This document shows positions 1 through 10,479 of a stretch of DNA of 64,000 bases, piece by piece. The notes beneath the pieces are model-generated. The model worked only from the letters and a program-made list of their open reading frames with translations. It ran no database searches and had not been told where the DNA came from. The position numbers and the translations under genes are program-made. Origin of the DNA: Bactrocera neohumeralis (lineage: Eukaryota > Arthropoda > Insecta > Diptera > Tephritidae); assembly GCF_024586455.1 (NCBI RefSeq), contig NC_065919.1:34262839-34326838 (forward strand). The letters run 5' to 3'. Each line of letters starts with the position of its first letter. Position 1 is the first letter of the stretch.

Positions 1-791
1 ACCTGGGAATAGGCGAGTATTCTCGAAGGCGACATATTGACCACCCAATCTTTATTTTTCCCAATTTGAGTGCAGCCTTAGCATCTTGAGCGTGCATGCA
101 TATACATAAGTGCTATTTGTGTGCCACTACGCGTTTTTCGCAGACTTTTGACATTCGTTGTCTCCAGACTTTGGATTCCACACTCCCTTTTCAGTGCTGA
201 GCAAATTTCTTCTGGAGTTGTTATTTCGTCCAGGTCTTTGCATACAATGGTAACGTTGTGGGTCTTAGGCTGTATCATAGCCATTTCTCCAACCACTCCT
301 TCCAAGACGCTTTGGAAAGATTCGGCTTTCGTGTCTGCTCCATTTTTCAGTTCTAAAAGAAGGTCTCCTTTGAGTGTTTTCCGAACATAGGTTACGTTCG
401 AACCCAGCTCCTCAAGCCCGCTGTCACTCTTTATTTTCCGCAGAATATCTGCATACGACGCCCCTTCTTTCTTCGTGATAATGATGGCATCTGGTTTTGT
501 TTTTATTTTCTTTTCTATCGGTTTCCTCTTTTTAACCACGTCTACCCATCTTTCATTTGCGTTTTGGAGAGTCGTGGTATCCTTTTGGGCGTTTTTTACT
601 GCTCCTCTATACGACAATTGCTCCTTTTCAGCTACGTTTTTTGGCTTTTTTATGGGTGGTAAAAAGCCTGGTGCCTCTTGCATTCTTTTTGGGGTATTAT
701 CATCTCTACCAATAGTGACTTGAGATGATTTTCCTATTATCACTCTTCTCGGTGGGTTTTCTACTTTTTCCGATTTTGCGTGTAACGCCAC
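1..791 (-). pseudogene. R1-clade retrotransposon ORF1 (gag-like) fragment, runs off left edge
   Basis: The open frame 78-791 encodes a lysine-rich protein. Its blocks (WVDVVKKRKP, SYADILRKIKSDSGLEELG, CKDLDEITTPEEIC) match ORF1 of the longer copy at 55505-59550 almost residue for residue. ORF1 proteins of this clade act as RNA-binding nucleocapsid proteins during target-primed reverse transcription. The frame breaks near base 78, but homology continues in another frame to base 1 (REYSPIP), so there is a frameshift and the CCHC knuckles lie outside the window. The first codon is GTG at 789-791 and there is no proper start. The N-terminal part seen at 8381-8702 is missing, so this is a truncated piece on the minus strand. 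The homology is clear; assignment to the R1 clade rests on the RT of the copy at 57168-59408. Confidence 0.8.
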
Positions 792-797
792 TATACC

Positions 798-1430
798 AGA
801 GAACTTAAAAGTATAGAGAAGGTGCAGGTTCGACAGCGAACATTCGTTAGATTTATAGTAGAGAATTCACCTCACAAGCACAGAATTCGCACTGTAAAAT
901 GTTAACATTTTTAACAGTTCTCCACATATTCAACAAAGAATATGAGAGAAAGAAATATATGTATGTATTTTCGGCATATGATGGCATGGCATATATGCCA
1001 AAGCAGATAATATGAAGAGAGATAAATATATTAACATGCCCATGACGATTTTCGTTTTGCTTGTTTATATTTTATTCCATTTCTGACAGCGAAAAATGTG
1101 TGCAAAACACAAATCTCACACAGAGAACATAAAGACATTTTTTTATGTTCTCTATCTCACCCAGAGAAACAGCAGAAATGCTTTATTTTCTTTGGTCTCA
1201 CATATCCAAGAATATGAAGAGACATATGTAAATACATATAAGTATGTATACATGCCCATTATGATATAATATGAATATGAAGTGACATACATATGTATGC
1301 ATGATACTCCCAAACAGAGAATATTGAACAAAAATATTTTCTTTGATATTCCATAGGAAATATGTATGTATGTATGTTCCATTTTGTATGGAAATATGTA
1401 TTTAGAACTTTTATTATTTTTCAAATTATT
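798..1430 (+). repeat. Dispersed repeat family A, copy 1
   Basis: The block beginning AGAGAACTTAAAAGTATAG and running through GAATTCACCTCACA, GTTAACATTT and many ATATGAAGAGA motifs recurs at 23558-23800 (same strand), in part at 18840-19004 (opposite strand), and for its first 29 bases at 8381-8409 (opposite strand). No transposase or terminal inverted repeat is obvious, and no credible coding frame lies within it. It may be a non-autonomous element or several fused ones. Confidence 0.6.
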
Positions 1431-1686
1431 TTATGTTAATTTGATCTTATTTTACAATAAGTCATTTTAAGTAAATAAAAGATTTACCCAAAAGTTATGA
1501 TGATATTTTCATGATTCATGTCAACGAGGCATTTCCTTTCATACGCAATGTGCGAATATCAAGAATTTTCGTTTGTATAAATGCATGCATAGTAATATTT
1601 ATAGTCAATTTGGACTTGCATATTTAATAATTTTCTTTGATTTTTACATAATATACTATTCTAATAAATGTTTTTGTATTATATTA

Positions 1687-2170
1687 GGGGTATTCTCTTG
1701 ATCTTGCAAAACCCTAGCACGGTGCAAGAATTGCATATACATATTTCCTCTTGATGCACCGGCACAACAACAAACACACACAGAAAATTATTTGCAATGG
1801 CTTTAAAATATGTCGGACCAAAACCCATGTATATTTGCGTGCACTGTCACGCAAAAATATAATTGCAACCCTGTTTTTACTGTCATTTTACATAAAGACA
1901 TATTATGTCGTTAAATTTTTGAGGAAGGTAAGTTTTAAATAGATTTTATAATTTCTATTTAAATTATAAAGATTTGTTACAGTTTTTTTAAAACTTTATG
2001 CAGAAGCTGCGTCGATTCACAATAGCCATGCATAACAGTCATTCACAATACATTGACCGAATCAGCCGTTCATATATCACTAGATTCTGCAATGGGTGCT
2101 CTCGTGCTCTTGTATATTTCGGTATAGTATTTTTGCAATCTGCAATCTTGCAAGAGCAAGGGAATACCCC
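1687..2170. mobile_element. TA-flanked MITE (family B), 484-bp copy
   Basis: The terminal inverted repeats read GGGGTATTCTCTTGATCTTG at the left and CAAGAGCAAGGGAATACCCC at the right. Both ends are flanked by TA, as expected for a Tc1/mariner-type target duplication. A shorter copy of the same family (263 bp) lies at 18290-18552. The two share the ends and a middle block (CAGAAAATTATTTGCAATGG, CATATATCACTAGATTCT); this copy carries about 200 bp of extra AT-rich sequence in the middle. No coding capacity is apparent. Confidence 0.75.
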
Positions 2171-2299
2171 TACTGTATTTCCCACTAATAGAAATTAAAT
2201 TTATCACAACAATATATACATATGTATGTATGTATGCATGTATGTACTTCTTCTATCATATTAATCTTATGTCTCTGCACATGCTCATATCATAATCTT

Positions 2300-2810
2300 A
2301 TTATGTATGCGCATGTGCGCATTCAGAAATTCAAATCATGATTTTATCACTTATCAATATAATGTATTACATGCGCGCGCATTGATCTGCATGTTCATGC
2401 ATTCATATATATTTATATGTACATATATTTGCATACACTTCCGAACAAATAATGCACAAGCATACAAACATACATATGCGTCCACATGTGAATATGTCAC
2501 CAACAATAAATTGAAGCATTGTTCTACAAAAACCACAATTATCTAAATAGCAGAAGCACCACAAGTCAATATGACAGCCGAATTGGCGAAGCTCAAATGT
2601 AGTAAATTTTACAACAAAAACGATTTCATTTATAAACGCAGGCGCAAATTCCACAAGCGATCTCGCTTCATTCATAAAAACAGAGGCCGTAACATCTCCC
2701 CGAGCATGCCTTTGCCAACAAGTCGTCTTTTCGCGACGATGGCAAAAGCTAAAAATCATAAATTGATCAACTTGTTGATGCTTCTTCACAGAAAGAAGTG
2801 ACAAAAGTGA
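2300..2810 (+). repeat. Dispersed repeat family C, copy 1
   Basis: This segment is repeated in reverse orientation at 24520-25106. The shared landmarks are a conserved block around CGAGCATGC, TTTTCGCGACGATGGCAAA and AAAATCATAAATTGATC, followed on the outer side by GACATAT/ACATGTG microsatellite-like sequence. A third partial copy of that outer part is at 31784-31990. A short lysine-rich frame (2571-2801, 76 codons) has a similar counterpart in the second copy (SISPSM-like and FIHK motifs). I do not recognise a protein family and the frame may be fortuitous. Confidence 0.55.
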
Positions 2811-3019
2811 CAACATAGCTGTTGTCGATTTACAATATTTGTCTAAAATATTTTTCCGTGACTCGCAAAAATCTGCGTCGATATGTATGCACGCTCATAC
2901 ATCTTCATACATATTTACGCTGGTTTGTAGGCGGAGCTGTACAGCGGCAAGGGAAGCGGTGACAATTGGCGGCCATTCGTTTATTTTTGTCGGCACAGCT
3001 TGGATTTTCTTTCATCACA

Positions 3020-3173
3020 CAAGTGCTGAACACAATGAGCGCGACAAACTGCAAGCGACATTTGTCAAATATTAGAATACACACGTTCTTAGGGACACAT
3101 TTATTGAGGCAGCTTCACAACTATATAACTGTGTTCATAAGGACGTGTGTATTCGCGCTCAATGTGTTCAGCA
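3020..3173. repeat. Imperfect palindrome of about 154 bp
   Basis: The left arm CAAGTGCTGAACACAATGAG is matched by the right arm CTCAATGTGTTCAGCACTTG. An inner pair, AATACACACGTTCTTA and TAAGGACGTGTGTATT, continues the pairing. The left arm has an extra 32 bp between outer and inner stems. It could be a small foldback element or a decayed MITE. No target duplication was recognised. Confidence 0.6.
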
Positions 3174-3329
3174 CTTGACTCTTTGACGAACGCCAGTTTC
3201 GGCCATTGGTTGACCGTGACAACGGAGATGCGAAAGATGCCTGCGACACTTGTTATTATGAATGTATGTACATTAGACATATAACAAATTTTGACGAAAA
3301 GTTTGGCATACCACCACGTGGTGGCAAAT

Positions 3330-3540
3330 ATTGTACAAGTAATTGACACTTAGCTTCTTGTCAAATGGACCTTTCGGTTTTATTACTTCTTGGCAACTGA
3401 TTTTACATTAGCATTGAATACAAACTTGAACTCAAAATTAACAAATACAGAAAATGAATGAAAATGAATACATAGACGAAAATGAACAAGTGTATGAGTA
3501 TATGTAAAAGAAATAGAGATGACACGTCATAGTGATGACA
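3330..3540 (-). repeat. Putative 3' LTR of the Gypsy element on the left
   Basis: On the minus strand, pol sequence ends about 30 bases before TGTCATCACTATGACG. The stretch that follows contains an AATAAAA-type signal and ends in a CTTGTACA-like block. It starts TG and ends CA as LTRs do, and follows a short purine run (CAGGAGAGG). No second copy exists in the window because the 5' side of the element is missing, so the limits are approximate and rest only on position and end bases. Confidence 0.35.
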
Positions 3541-3549
3541 ACTCGGCCT

Positions 3550-4144
3550 CTCCTGACAAAACTCGTCCCGAGTTTACCTGGTGTCAACTTCGTCTTCCGA
3601 ACTATAATTGTCGTCTACTTCCGGAAACAGGGCACACCAAGGTTTCATTTTGTCGGAGGCTGCAATTGTACTGTATCGTCTTCGTGTACATTGCGCCCCA
3701 TCAACGTCTTCAATCACGTACCTGTCGAACCTTAACACCTTCTTAACAACGTAGGGCCCCTTGTATTTGGGTTGGAGTTAACGCGACTCTCCAGTACTTT
3801 GTGGTGGTGCTTCTAGTAGTACTAGGTCGCCTTCTTGATATGGAACTGGTTTGCTGTACTTGGCGTCGATTTTTGCTTTCCATTTCAGACGCGCCTTCTT
3901 GATATTTTCAATCGCCTCAGAACGTCGACCATTCATATGAAATTGTTCGTTATCATCATGCAATGCGGCCAACACCCTATTTCCCTTCAGATCGCGCAAT
4001 GGAAAATCGTACACCAGATCTATTGGCGCAAACTTGGTAGTGGTATTAACCCTTGTGTTCATTGTCCATTGTAGTTGACGAATATGCGCATCCCAGTCTT
4101 TGGGATAACTTGTGGACGTCTTCAAGTAAGCCAGCACCGCTTGG
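3550..4144 (-). pseudogene. Gypsy integrase C-terminal part
   Basis: Residues encoded between 4137 and 3778 (DWDAHIRQLQWTMNTR, YQEGDLVLLEAP) are the end of the integrase. The tail (PKYKGPYVVKKVL, RYVIEDVDG) continues to about 3550 after another frame break near 3780. The same block is present in the second Gypsy element (YKGPFMVTKVI at 42718-43872). It is translated as part of Gag-Pol and needed for integration of the cDNA. Inactive because of the frame breaks. Confidence 0.75.
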
Positions 4145-5944
4145 TTAACCCGCTCCGCTAACCCATTGTGGTGTTCTCACGGCCACTTTAATGTGTTGCA
4201 TGCTGTAGGTTTCACAATAGGTTGTAAATGCTGCCGACGTGAATGCTGTGCCACGGTCCGTGACAATTCGTTGCGGTAAGCCAAAATACAGTGTTAGCTG
4301 GTTCAAGGCATCAATAACTGGTTTCGTTTTTGTTGACCGGGTCGGTACGACAACTGTGTACCTCGTCAATGCATCGACAATGACTAATACATATTCATAC
4401 CCATGTCGACTCTTGACAAACGGACCTAAATGATCTAGGTGTATAGTTACAAACGGCAGAGGCGGGATATCCATCCCATAAAGTTCGCATTGCTTCCGTG
4501 ATGGCTCACGACTATAACAGCAATCGATGCACGACTTAACGAAAGATTTTACAAAGTTTCTAAGTCGAGGGAACCAGAAGTGTTGCAGAATTCTCTTAAC
4601 TGTCCCATCCACTCGCGGATGACCCACATCGTCATGACACATCTTTACTATTCTCCAACGCATTCCCTTTGGCACAACAAGCAACGGCTCCCCCTTCCCG
4701 GTTTTGCGAAACAATCTGTGGTTTTTCAACGTGTATTCTGAATTTATATTGGACCTTTGATCGGACTGCACAATCCCTTGCAATACGCCCATAATATGCT
4801 TGAGGTTGTCGTCTTGCATTTGCATTGTAGCCAGCCAATCATCAACTGACAACATCAATATATTGGCCCCGACGTCTTCTACTTGTTCTGACACCTTGAT
4901 TGGTGCCCGACTCATCGCATCAACGTGACCCATAGACGACCCAGCCCGATGTATTATATTGCAATCGTACTCAAGTAACTTAAGGAGCCATCGGGCCACC
5001 CTAGGTATCATCGGCTTCGATAGTTTTGCAGTTGTTATTGCTTGGCAATCAGTAACAATATTGAAGCGCTTTCCTAACAGGAACATTCGAAAACGCTGGC
5101 ACGCTTCCACAACAGCAAGCACCTCTAGTTCGTAGGCATGATATTTCGCTTCTTGGGCTGTACACGCCCTGCTGTAGTAAGCGATCGGCTGCAAACTTGC
5201 ATTGGCTTCTGTCTGAAGAAGAATTGCGGCGACGCCAACACTGGAAGCATCAGTGTGCAGCTCATGCTCTTTCGAGACGTCGTATATGGTGAGGACTGGC
5301 GCGGTTGTCACTGACCGGACCAGATGCTGAAATGCTTCTTCACATGCTGTGGTCCATACGAATTCTGCACTCTTCTTCGTAAGCTGGGTGAGCGGTTTGG
5401 CGGTCAAGGCACACCCAGGCACAAATTTGCGGAAAAATCCCGTCAAACCCAAAAAGCGTCGAACATCTAACTGGCTACTCGGTGTCGGATACTCTCTAAT
5501 GGCTGCCGTCTTCACAGCCCCCGGTTGAATACCATTCGCGTCTACCACATGGCCCAAAAAATTCACGCTATAACGAAGAAATGAACATTTCGAAAGCCTC
5601 AACGTTAACCCTTCCTCTGAAATAATTTGCAAAAATTGCTCTAAATACCTCACATTTTCTTCCCTTGTATCCGTCGCTATAACAACCTCATCCACATAAC
5701 ACACCACTCTATCCCCCAACGGTTCTATTAATTGTGACATCATTCGTTGAAACACGCATGGCGCATTCCGAAGCCCAAACGGCATTCGGTTGAACTCGTA
5801 ATGGCCATTATGAGTCACAAACGCTGTGAAAGGTTTAGCACTTTCTTCCAGTTCTACCTGGTAGTATCCTGACATAAGGTCTAACGTCGTGAAATATTTA
5901 TTGCCTGACAACGTGGCTAAAACTCCATCTACCGTGGGCATCAA
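4145..5944 (-). pseudogene. Gypsy reverse transcriptase, RNase H and integrase core
   Basis: This frame carries the RT palm (TLDLMSGYYQV, FGLRNAPCVFQRMM, then CYVDEVVIA where YxDD is expected). The second aspartate of the YxDD box reads E (YVDE), a change likely to abolish polymerase activity. RNase H follows (HTDASSVGVAAILLQ), then the integrase HHCC region (HDDVGHP ... CIDCCYS) and catalytic core (HLDHLGPF, VTDRGTAFTS). The frame is lost at about 4172, just before the integrase glutamate (NGLAERVN in the next frame), by a one-base shift. The order of domains is the usual Ty3/Gypsy one. Confidence 0.85.
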
Positions 5945-6892
5945 CTATGGCTGTTTCTCTGTTACCGCATTTAGCTCCCGGAAATCGATACATAATCTGT
6001 CCTCTCCATTTTGCTTACGCACCAACACAATTGGTGACGCATACAATGAGGAAGACCTGCGAATTATCCCTAGCTGTAGCAACTCTTCAATAATACCCTC
6101 TACTACACGTTGTTTTGGAATGGGGATACCATACGGCTTTTTTGAAATCGGCCTCGGTGACGTTACCTGGATATCCATTTTGAACCGCTTCGATTTCCCT
6201 AACTCTATTAGCCTTTCTCCAAAACAATGTGCGTACGTATTTAACAACTCAAGTAGTTCTTGCTCAACCCTAAACTGCAACTCACTCCCTACGTCAATGT
6301 CACTTCTTTCAATCGTCATTATCCTACACGTACCTCCCTCAATTACCACCTTTCCCTTTGACAGTATGTCGATACCAATTATGGCATCGTAATCCATTAC
6401 GTCATCATTTATAACCAATAAATCAACTAAACGCGTGACCTTATCAAATTTTACTTTCACCGACACCTTTTCCCTGCAAATTATCTCACCTCCCGCAAAA
6501 CCAATCAGCTTTTCAAAACATGTTGATGTACTTTCACCACACTTCCCTACAATTGAACGCTTAACAAGCGACCTGCCGCTACCCGAGTCAATGAGCGCAC
6601 TGCAGCTGACATACTTTTGACCAATAATAATGACATCCTTACGGAGTTCTGTGCATTTTTTACTAGGAACAATTTTGTTTACTGATGCACCACTGTTTTC
6701 TGTTACTTCAATGCACTCGTCGCTCACTATCTGATTTACATGCTCAGTTCGGTTCACTTTACTAAATTTATTTCTTGGTTTCTTGCAATTTCGGGCGATA
6801 TGCCCCCTTTCCCTACAAGTATAGCAAACAGGCCCAATACCATTTCTATTTGATTCAACCACAGCAGTTGGCATTTGCTGTGGAACCCGCAT
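5945..6892 (-). pseudogene. Gypsy zinc knuckle, protease and start of reverse transcriptase
   Basis: The frame opens with a CCHC knuckle (CYTCRERGHIARNC, about residues 24-37), then an aspartic protease with catalytic motif LIDSGSGRSLV (DSG in place of DTG, a common alternative) and the flap-side block IIGIDILSKG. It then enters the reverse transcriptase (KKPYGIPIPKQ, PIVLVRKQNG, RLCIDFRELNAVT). It ends at an in-frame TAG at 5945-5947, exactly where the next frame continues the palm domain, so the two frames are one pol split by a nonsense mutation. The protease would process the Gag-Pol polyprotein. Confidence 0.85.
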
Positions 6893-6922
6893 TGAAACGA
6901 ATTCATTTGACCTACATATTGG

Positions 6923-7560
6923 TCAATTGTTACATGAAAAAAGTTTTAAGTTTAAAGTATGTGATGATTTACACAATGGTAAAATGTCTTGCATAATTTT
7001 GATTGCACGCTCTGCGCAGATGTTACTTCGCTGAACTTCCTTAATAGCTGATGGTTTTTTTACCCAATGTCTGAGAAAACATTCATTTGCTTTTGTGAAG
7101 CCGGCCAATGATTTCTGTAGTGCGGCGAAATTATTTTTGTTGAAAGTATGATCGGAAAGCCAGATTTCGCTTCAAGCACCGCACACAAACTTACAAATAG
7201 GATATAATTGCAAACGATATTCAGGAATAAGTATAAAGGCTAAAAGTGCCAAAATAGCTCTAGAATTCCAACGGGCATTACTCAGTGCTGGTATTGCTTT
7301 AAATTGTATGTAGGGAAAACGTTCATTTTTCTCGAAGTATTTAAAAGATTCGACCAATTCATATAAGTATTGCATGTCATTTCGCCATTTAATGCTTTTA
7401 ACCTTTATACACTCTTTATTTTGTTCATACTCTTTTTTTAGATCATCGTAATTTTCTAATAAATTTGGAATAAAATTGTATGAAATATTGGGCGCTGATG
7501 TGTGGCACTTCCCTTAGGTCCATTAAAAGGCGTTTGGAATAATAGGAAGATTATAAGTTA
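6923..7560 (-). pseudogene. DNA-transposase fragment of unassigned superfamily
   Basis: The minus strand reads continuously from about 7560 to a TGA at 6923, broken by one in-frame TGA at 7172-7174 that probably replaced a tryptophan codon. Landmarks are LMDLREVPHISAP, NARWNSRAILALLAFILIP and RSNICAERAIKIMQDILP. The central block resembles in layout the SHARFMSKAIYALKMF region of the transposase at 14322-15239, which suggests the same broad type of element, but I cannot name the superfamily. It directly adjoins the truncated end of the Gypsy element. Whether the junction is an insertion or a deletion cannot be decided here. Confidence 0.55.
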
Positions 7561-8380
7561 AATAAATATTATCAGTGTACAAAACTTTTTTTGTTTTTTT
7601 CAGCAGTTCTGATAAAAAAGTAATTTCGTTTTGCGCGGAAACTTTTTTGCAATTTCGCATAAAAAAAAAATAATGGAGTTCATACTTTTTTATTCTCTAT
7701 TCGACTATGGTATGCCGTTTTTCATATTTGCAAAAATTGTAAAAAGTTATATGCCTAATGTACATACATATGTACGTGGCTCGCATTTGCTTTCGTAAAC
7801 ATACAGACAAATGTGCCAAGGAAATAATATAAGTACATATGTATGTGTATGCCATAAAAATTCTATTGGTACAAATATGGAAATGATAACGAAAAAATGC
7901 GAATATGCATATTTCATGAAGGTCATTAATTTTTTTGAAGAAATTAAAGGAATGAATGGAAGTGTTTATATGAGCACATTTAAGTTCATTTTATAATAGT
8001 CGAAATTAATATAATTTGGAAATAATAATTTATTTAAAATTATTTTTTATTTAATTTTATAACATACAATTTTTACCATTTTTCGAAAAACAATGGTTCT
8101 TATAACACACATAATCACGCATATGTGACAATGGTTCATATAATACAATATAAGCATGCATATGTCACTCAGAGAATGATTTTTTACGTTTTCTGTGCGA
8201 GTTTGTATATTTTTCTACAAAGCAATTCTATTTATTTATTCTCAGTCATTTTACATATACATATATCTGCCACTGCACGTGCTCAATTCTGCTAAATAGC
8301 AGCGAATATGGTGAATTCCCTACTATGATTCTATCAGCTCTGTTAGCCGCGCAATCTAACCATCATACAGATTTCGATTT
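7561..8380. other. AT-rich spacer, no gene recognised
   Basis: About 820 bases of AT-rich sequence with CATACATATGTA-type microsatellite patches and poly(A)/poly(T) runs. The short open frames here show no family motif. The right end (about 8300-8380) adjoins the repeat-A piece at 8381-8409. Confidence 0.5.
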
Positions 8381-8702
8381 GCACCTTCTCTATACTTTTA
8401 AGTTCTCTGACTATACTGCTCACAAGTTCGCGCATGGTTTGGATAATGTGCCTTTGACCCGCCATCATGCTCTCCAATTCTTTTATATTTTTGCCCAGTT
8501 TGCTAAAAATGCTAACCGTTTATACATTTTGCAATTCCTCACGCTTATTCTCCTTGTTTACTTGACCGGCAGTATCACATTTCTTCTTTGATCCAGCAGC
8601 GGTGGGTTCCTCATTTTTACCAATAGGCGGTGTTCTCAATATTTTAGGAATCCTTCGGAAAGGATTATCCGGTGTTTGCCCAATACTATTTCCGGAGGCC
8701 AT
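8381..8702 (-). pseudogene. R1-clade ORF1 N-terminal fragment
   Basis: The minus strand has an ATG at 8700-8702 followed by a 60-residue basic, proline-rich stretch (MASGNSIGQTPDNPFRRIP, RTPPIGKNEEPTAAGSKKK). After a stop near 8520 the sequence goes on, with frame breaks, to match the start of the copy at 55531-55600 (GAGAGCATGATGGCGGGTC beside GAAAATATGATGGCTGGTC). So this fragment supplies the ORF1 N-terminus that the other two copies lack. The homology ends at the repeat-A block AGAGAACTTAAAAGTATAG. Confidence 0.65.
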
Positions 8703-9142
8703 ACCTCAGCGACAAAATAGTTTGGTAACACCCCTCGATGTGTGCGTTCAGTACCTAGCTTTACTGTCTAACTTAAAACTAAAATAGTTGGCAATGCGAA
8801 AACCAAAAGAAAAAAGGAACAGCTGATACTTCTGTTTGGGATGGTTGGCAATGCACCAACCAAAAGAAAAAACGAAAACCCGAGAAGGGGAACAGCTGAT
8901 AGATCACAAAACAAAGAAAACAATTACATCAATTCAACTTTGGGTAAACTAGAAGTAAATCTACGAGTAAATCTATGTGTAAATCTATGAGTACAGCAAA
9001 CAACAACAATTTTCTGCTGGACTGATTTGAATCATGTGTGGCAAAAAATGTATCAGCTTTGAAAATGTGCGCATGTTACAAATTTTCGAAGCGTAAACAA
9101 TGGAAATTCCATCAAGAACGTACATACATATATGCATACATA
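8703..9142. other. Spacer with short tandem repeats, probable 5'UTR of the ORF1 fragment
   Basis: No gene. Two imperfect copies of TTGGCAATGCxxxAACCAAAAG followed by GGAACAGCTGATA lie at about 8788-8830 and 8847-8902, and three copies of a 12-mer like GTAAATCTATGA lie at 8952-8990. Since the ORF1 fragment starts at 8702 on the minus strand, part of this may be its 5' untranslated region; R1-type elements have promoters there, but that is inference. Confidence 0.4.
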
Positions 9143-9355
9143 TGTGGGCACACTAACAAGATGCTTCACATCTGGCAGCACTGTTTGTCAGTTATTCTAA
9201 TATTTACAGTTTCCAACTAAATTCCTATTCTTAGTTCACAGTTTTAAGAAGCGTCACTTTTTGTACAGACGCCGTCAAGAGTACAAGTGTTTCAGATCTC
9301 TTTAATCAATAAATGTTTTTATATGTATTAAATGTGCTGTCGTAATATTCCCACA
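9143..9355 (+). repeat. 5' LTR of the CsRn1-like element
   Basis: This shares GATGCxTCACATCTGGCAGC, the block AGAAGCGTCACTTTTTGTAC and an AATAAATG poly(A)-type signal with the 3' LTR. Relative to the 3' LTR it lacks about 35 bases between TTATTCTA and TTTACAGTTTCC and has extra bases near its start, so the two have diverged by indels as well as substitutions. Confidence 0.8.
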
Positions 9356-9380
9356 TAATTGGTGACCCCGACGTGATTAA
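9356..9380 (+). promoter_or_regulatory. Primer-binding site, tRNA-Trp type
   Basis: TGGTGACCCCGACGTG lies four bases after the 5' LTR. By family knowledge this matches the 3' end of tRNA-Trp, which primes minus-strand DNA synthesis in CsRn1-clade elements. Confidence 0.7.
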
Positions 9381-9534
9381 ATTGGATCAAACTTTGTCTC
9401 TCCACGCGTTAAAGTACAAATGAGTGCAAACGTTAATATTAATTGCAAATTCACGCTCGTTGTAATTTCACACTCATCAGCGTCTAAAAATTTGTGAAAA
9501 CCAGTGACCACGTGCTCTCAATCGATTCATTAAC

Positions 9535-10460
9535 ATGCCATTAGAGCATTCGCCAAACACGTCCACCAGTAATTCAAACGTCTTGACCTCAATCTCCTCG
9601 AACATGACCACAAACGACCCAACTCTGACCATCGGTGACGCCGCCGATGAAGCCCAGAACACTGCATCAATTGTAGCTGTGTCCAGTTGCAAACTCCCGC
9701 AGTTCTGGTCCATCCAGCCTCGTTTGTGGTTTGTTCAGGTTGAAGCAGTGTTACAGGTGGCCCGTATCACAAATGACGCATCACGTTACAATCAAATCGT
9801 TAGTGCTTTGGACACTGATGCAATGTTACAGCTAGCGGACTTCCTGCAGAATCCACCAGAGACCGACAAGTACGCGAAGCTGAAGGACGAGATATTGAAG
9901 CGGTTTTCATAATCCAGCCACCGCCAACTTCACCGAGCGCTAACGGAGATGATAAAAAACCTAGCCAGCTCCTGCGCCAGCTCAGAATTCTCATGGGCGA
10001 CAGGGCCTCAGAGGACTTACTGCGTATAAAATGGTTGGCATTGTTACCATCATCAACCAGCCGGTGTCTCAAACTCCTCAGAGATGCCCCTCCAGAAGAG
10101 CTTGCTGAAGTTGCAGACGAGCTAATGGAAAACCAGGCTGGCCGTTCCGTTATGGCTACACATCACCAGCCTGCCCAGGCAGCACACAGGGGCGACAAAT
10201 TCGAAAATACTCTGCTCACCAGCATGGCAAAGGACTTGTCAGGCCTTAAACTTGCCAAAGCCGACCTGGTGACCTGTATCAAGAACCAGGGAATTACTCG
10301 AGACCGACCCCAACCTGCATCTGGCCGTTTCCAGCAGTCATCATCAAAGGAAGAGCCAGCCTCAGATAAGAAGAAGTTCTGCTACTATCACCGTCTCTAT
10401 GGGTCCAGATCCAAAAAGTTCGAGCGTCCTTGCACCTTCGACTCATCGGCGGAAAACTAA
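9535..10460 (+). pseudogene. CsRn1-like gag
   Basis: The ATG at 9535 opens a frame with the clade's capsid block (KLPQFWSIQPRLWFVQVEA, YNQIVSALDTD, DKYAKLKDEILKRF). The frame stops at 9912, is picked up again at 9993-10460 in a different frame, and ends with the nucleic-acid-binding box CYYHRLYGSRSKKFERPC. CsRn1 Gag proteins carry C-x2-H-x9-C-x3-C; here the third ligand position reads F, so one zinc ligand appears to be lost by a TGC-to-TTC type change. At least one frameshift between the two halves makes this a pseudogene. Confidence 0.8.
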
Positions 10461-10479
10461 CTTCGCTGTCGACCATTCA

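Larger units (their letters stand above)
3330..6920 (-). mobile_element. 5'-truncated Ty3/Gypsy retrotransposon, minus strand
   Basis: A continuous minus-strand array of zinc knuckle, protease, reverse transcriptase, RNase H, integrase and a short post-integrase tail runs from about 6892 to 3550. It is the same general type as the complete element at 42476-47671. Gag upstream of the knuckle, the leader and the 5' LTR are absent; at about 6920 the sequence changes to a DNA-transposase fragment in the same orientation. Pol has at least one in-frame stop and two frameshifts, so this is an inactive relic. Confidence 0.85.

Noticed and set aside
8325..8591. Plus-strand frame of 88 codons
   Set aside because: It is the complementary strand of the R1-clade ORF1 fragment and of a repeat-A block.
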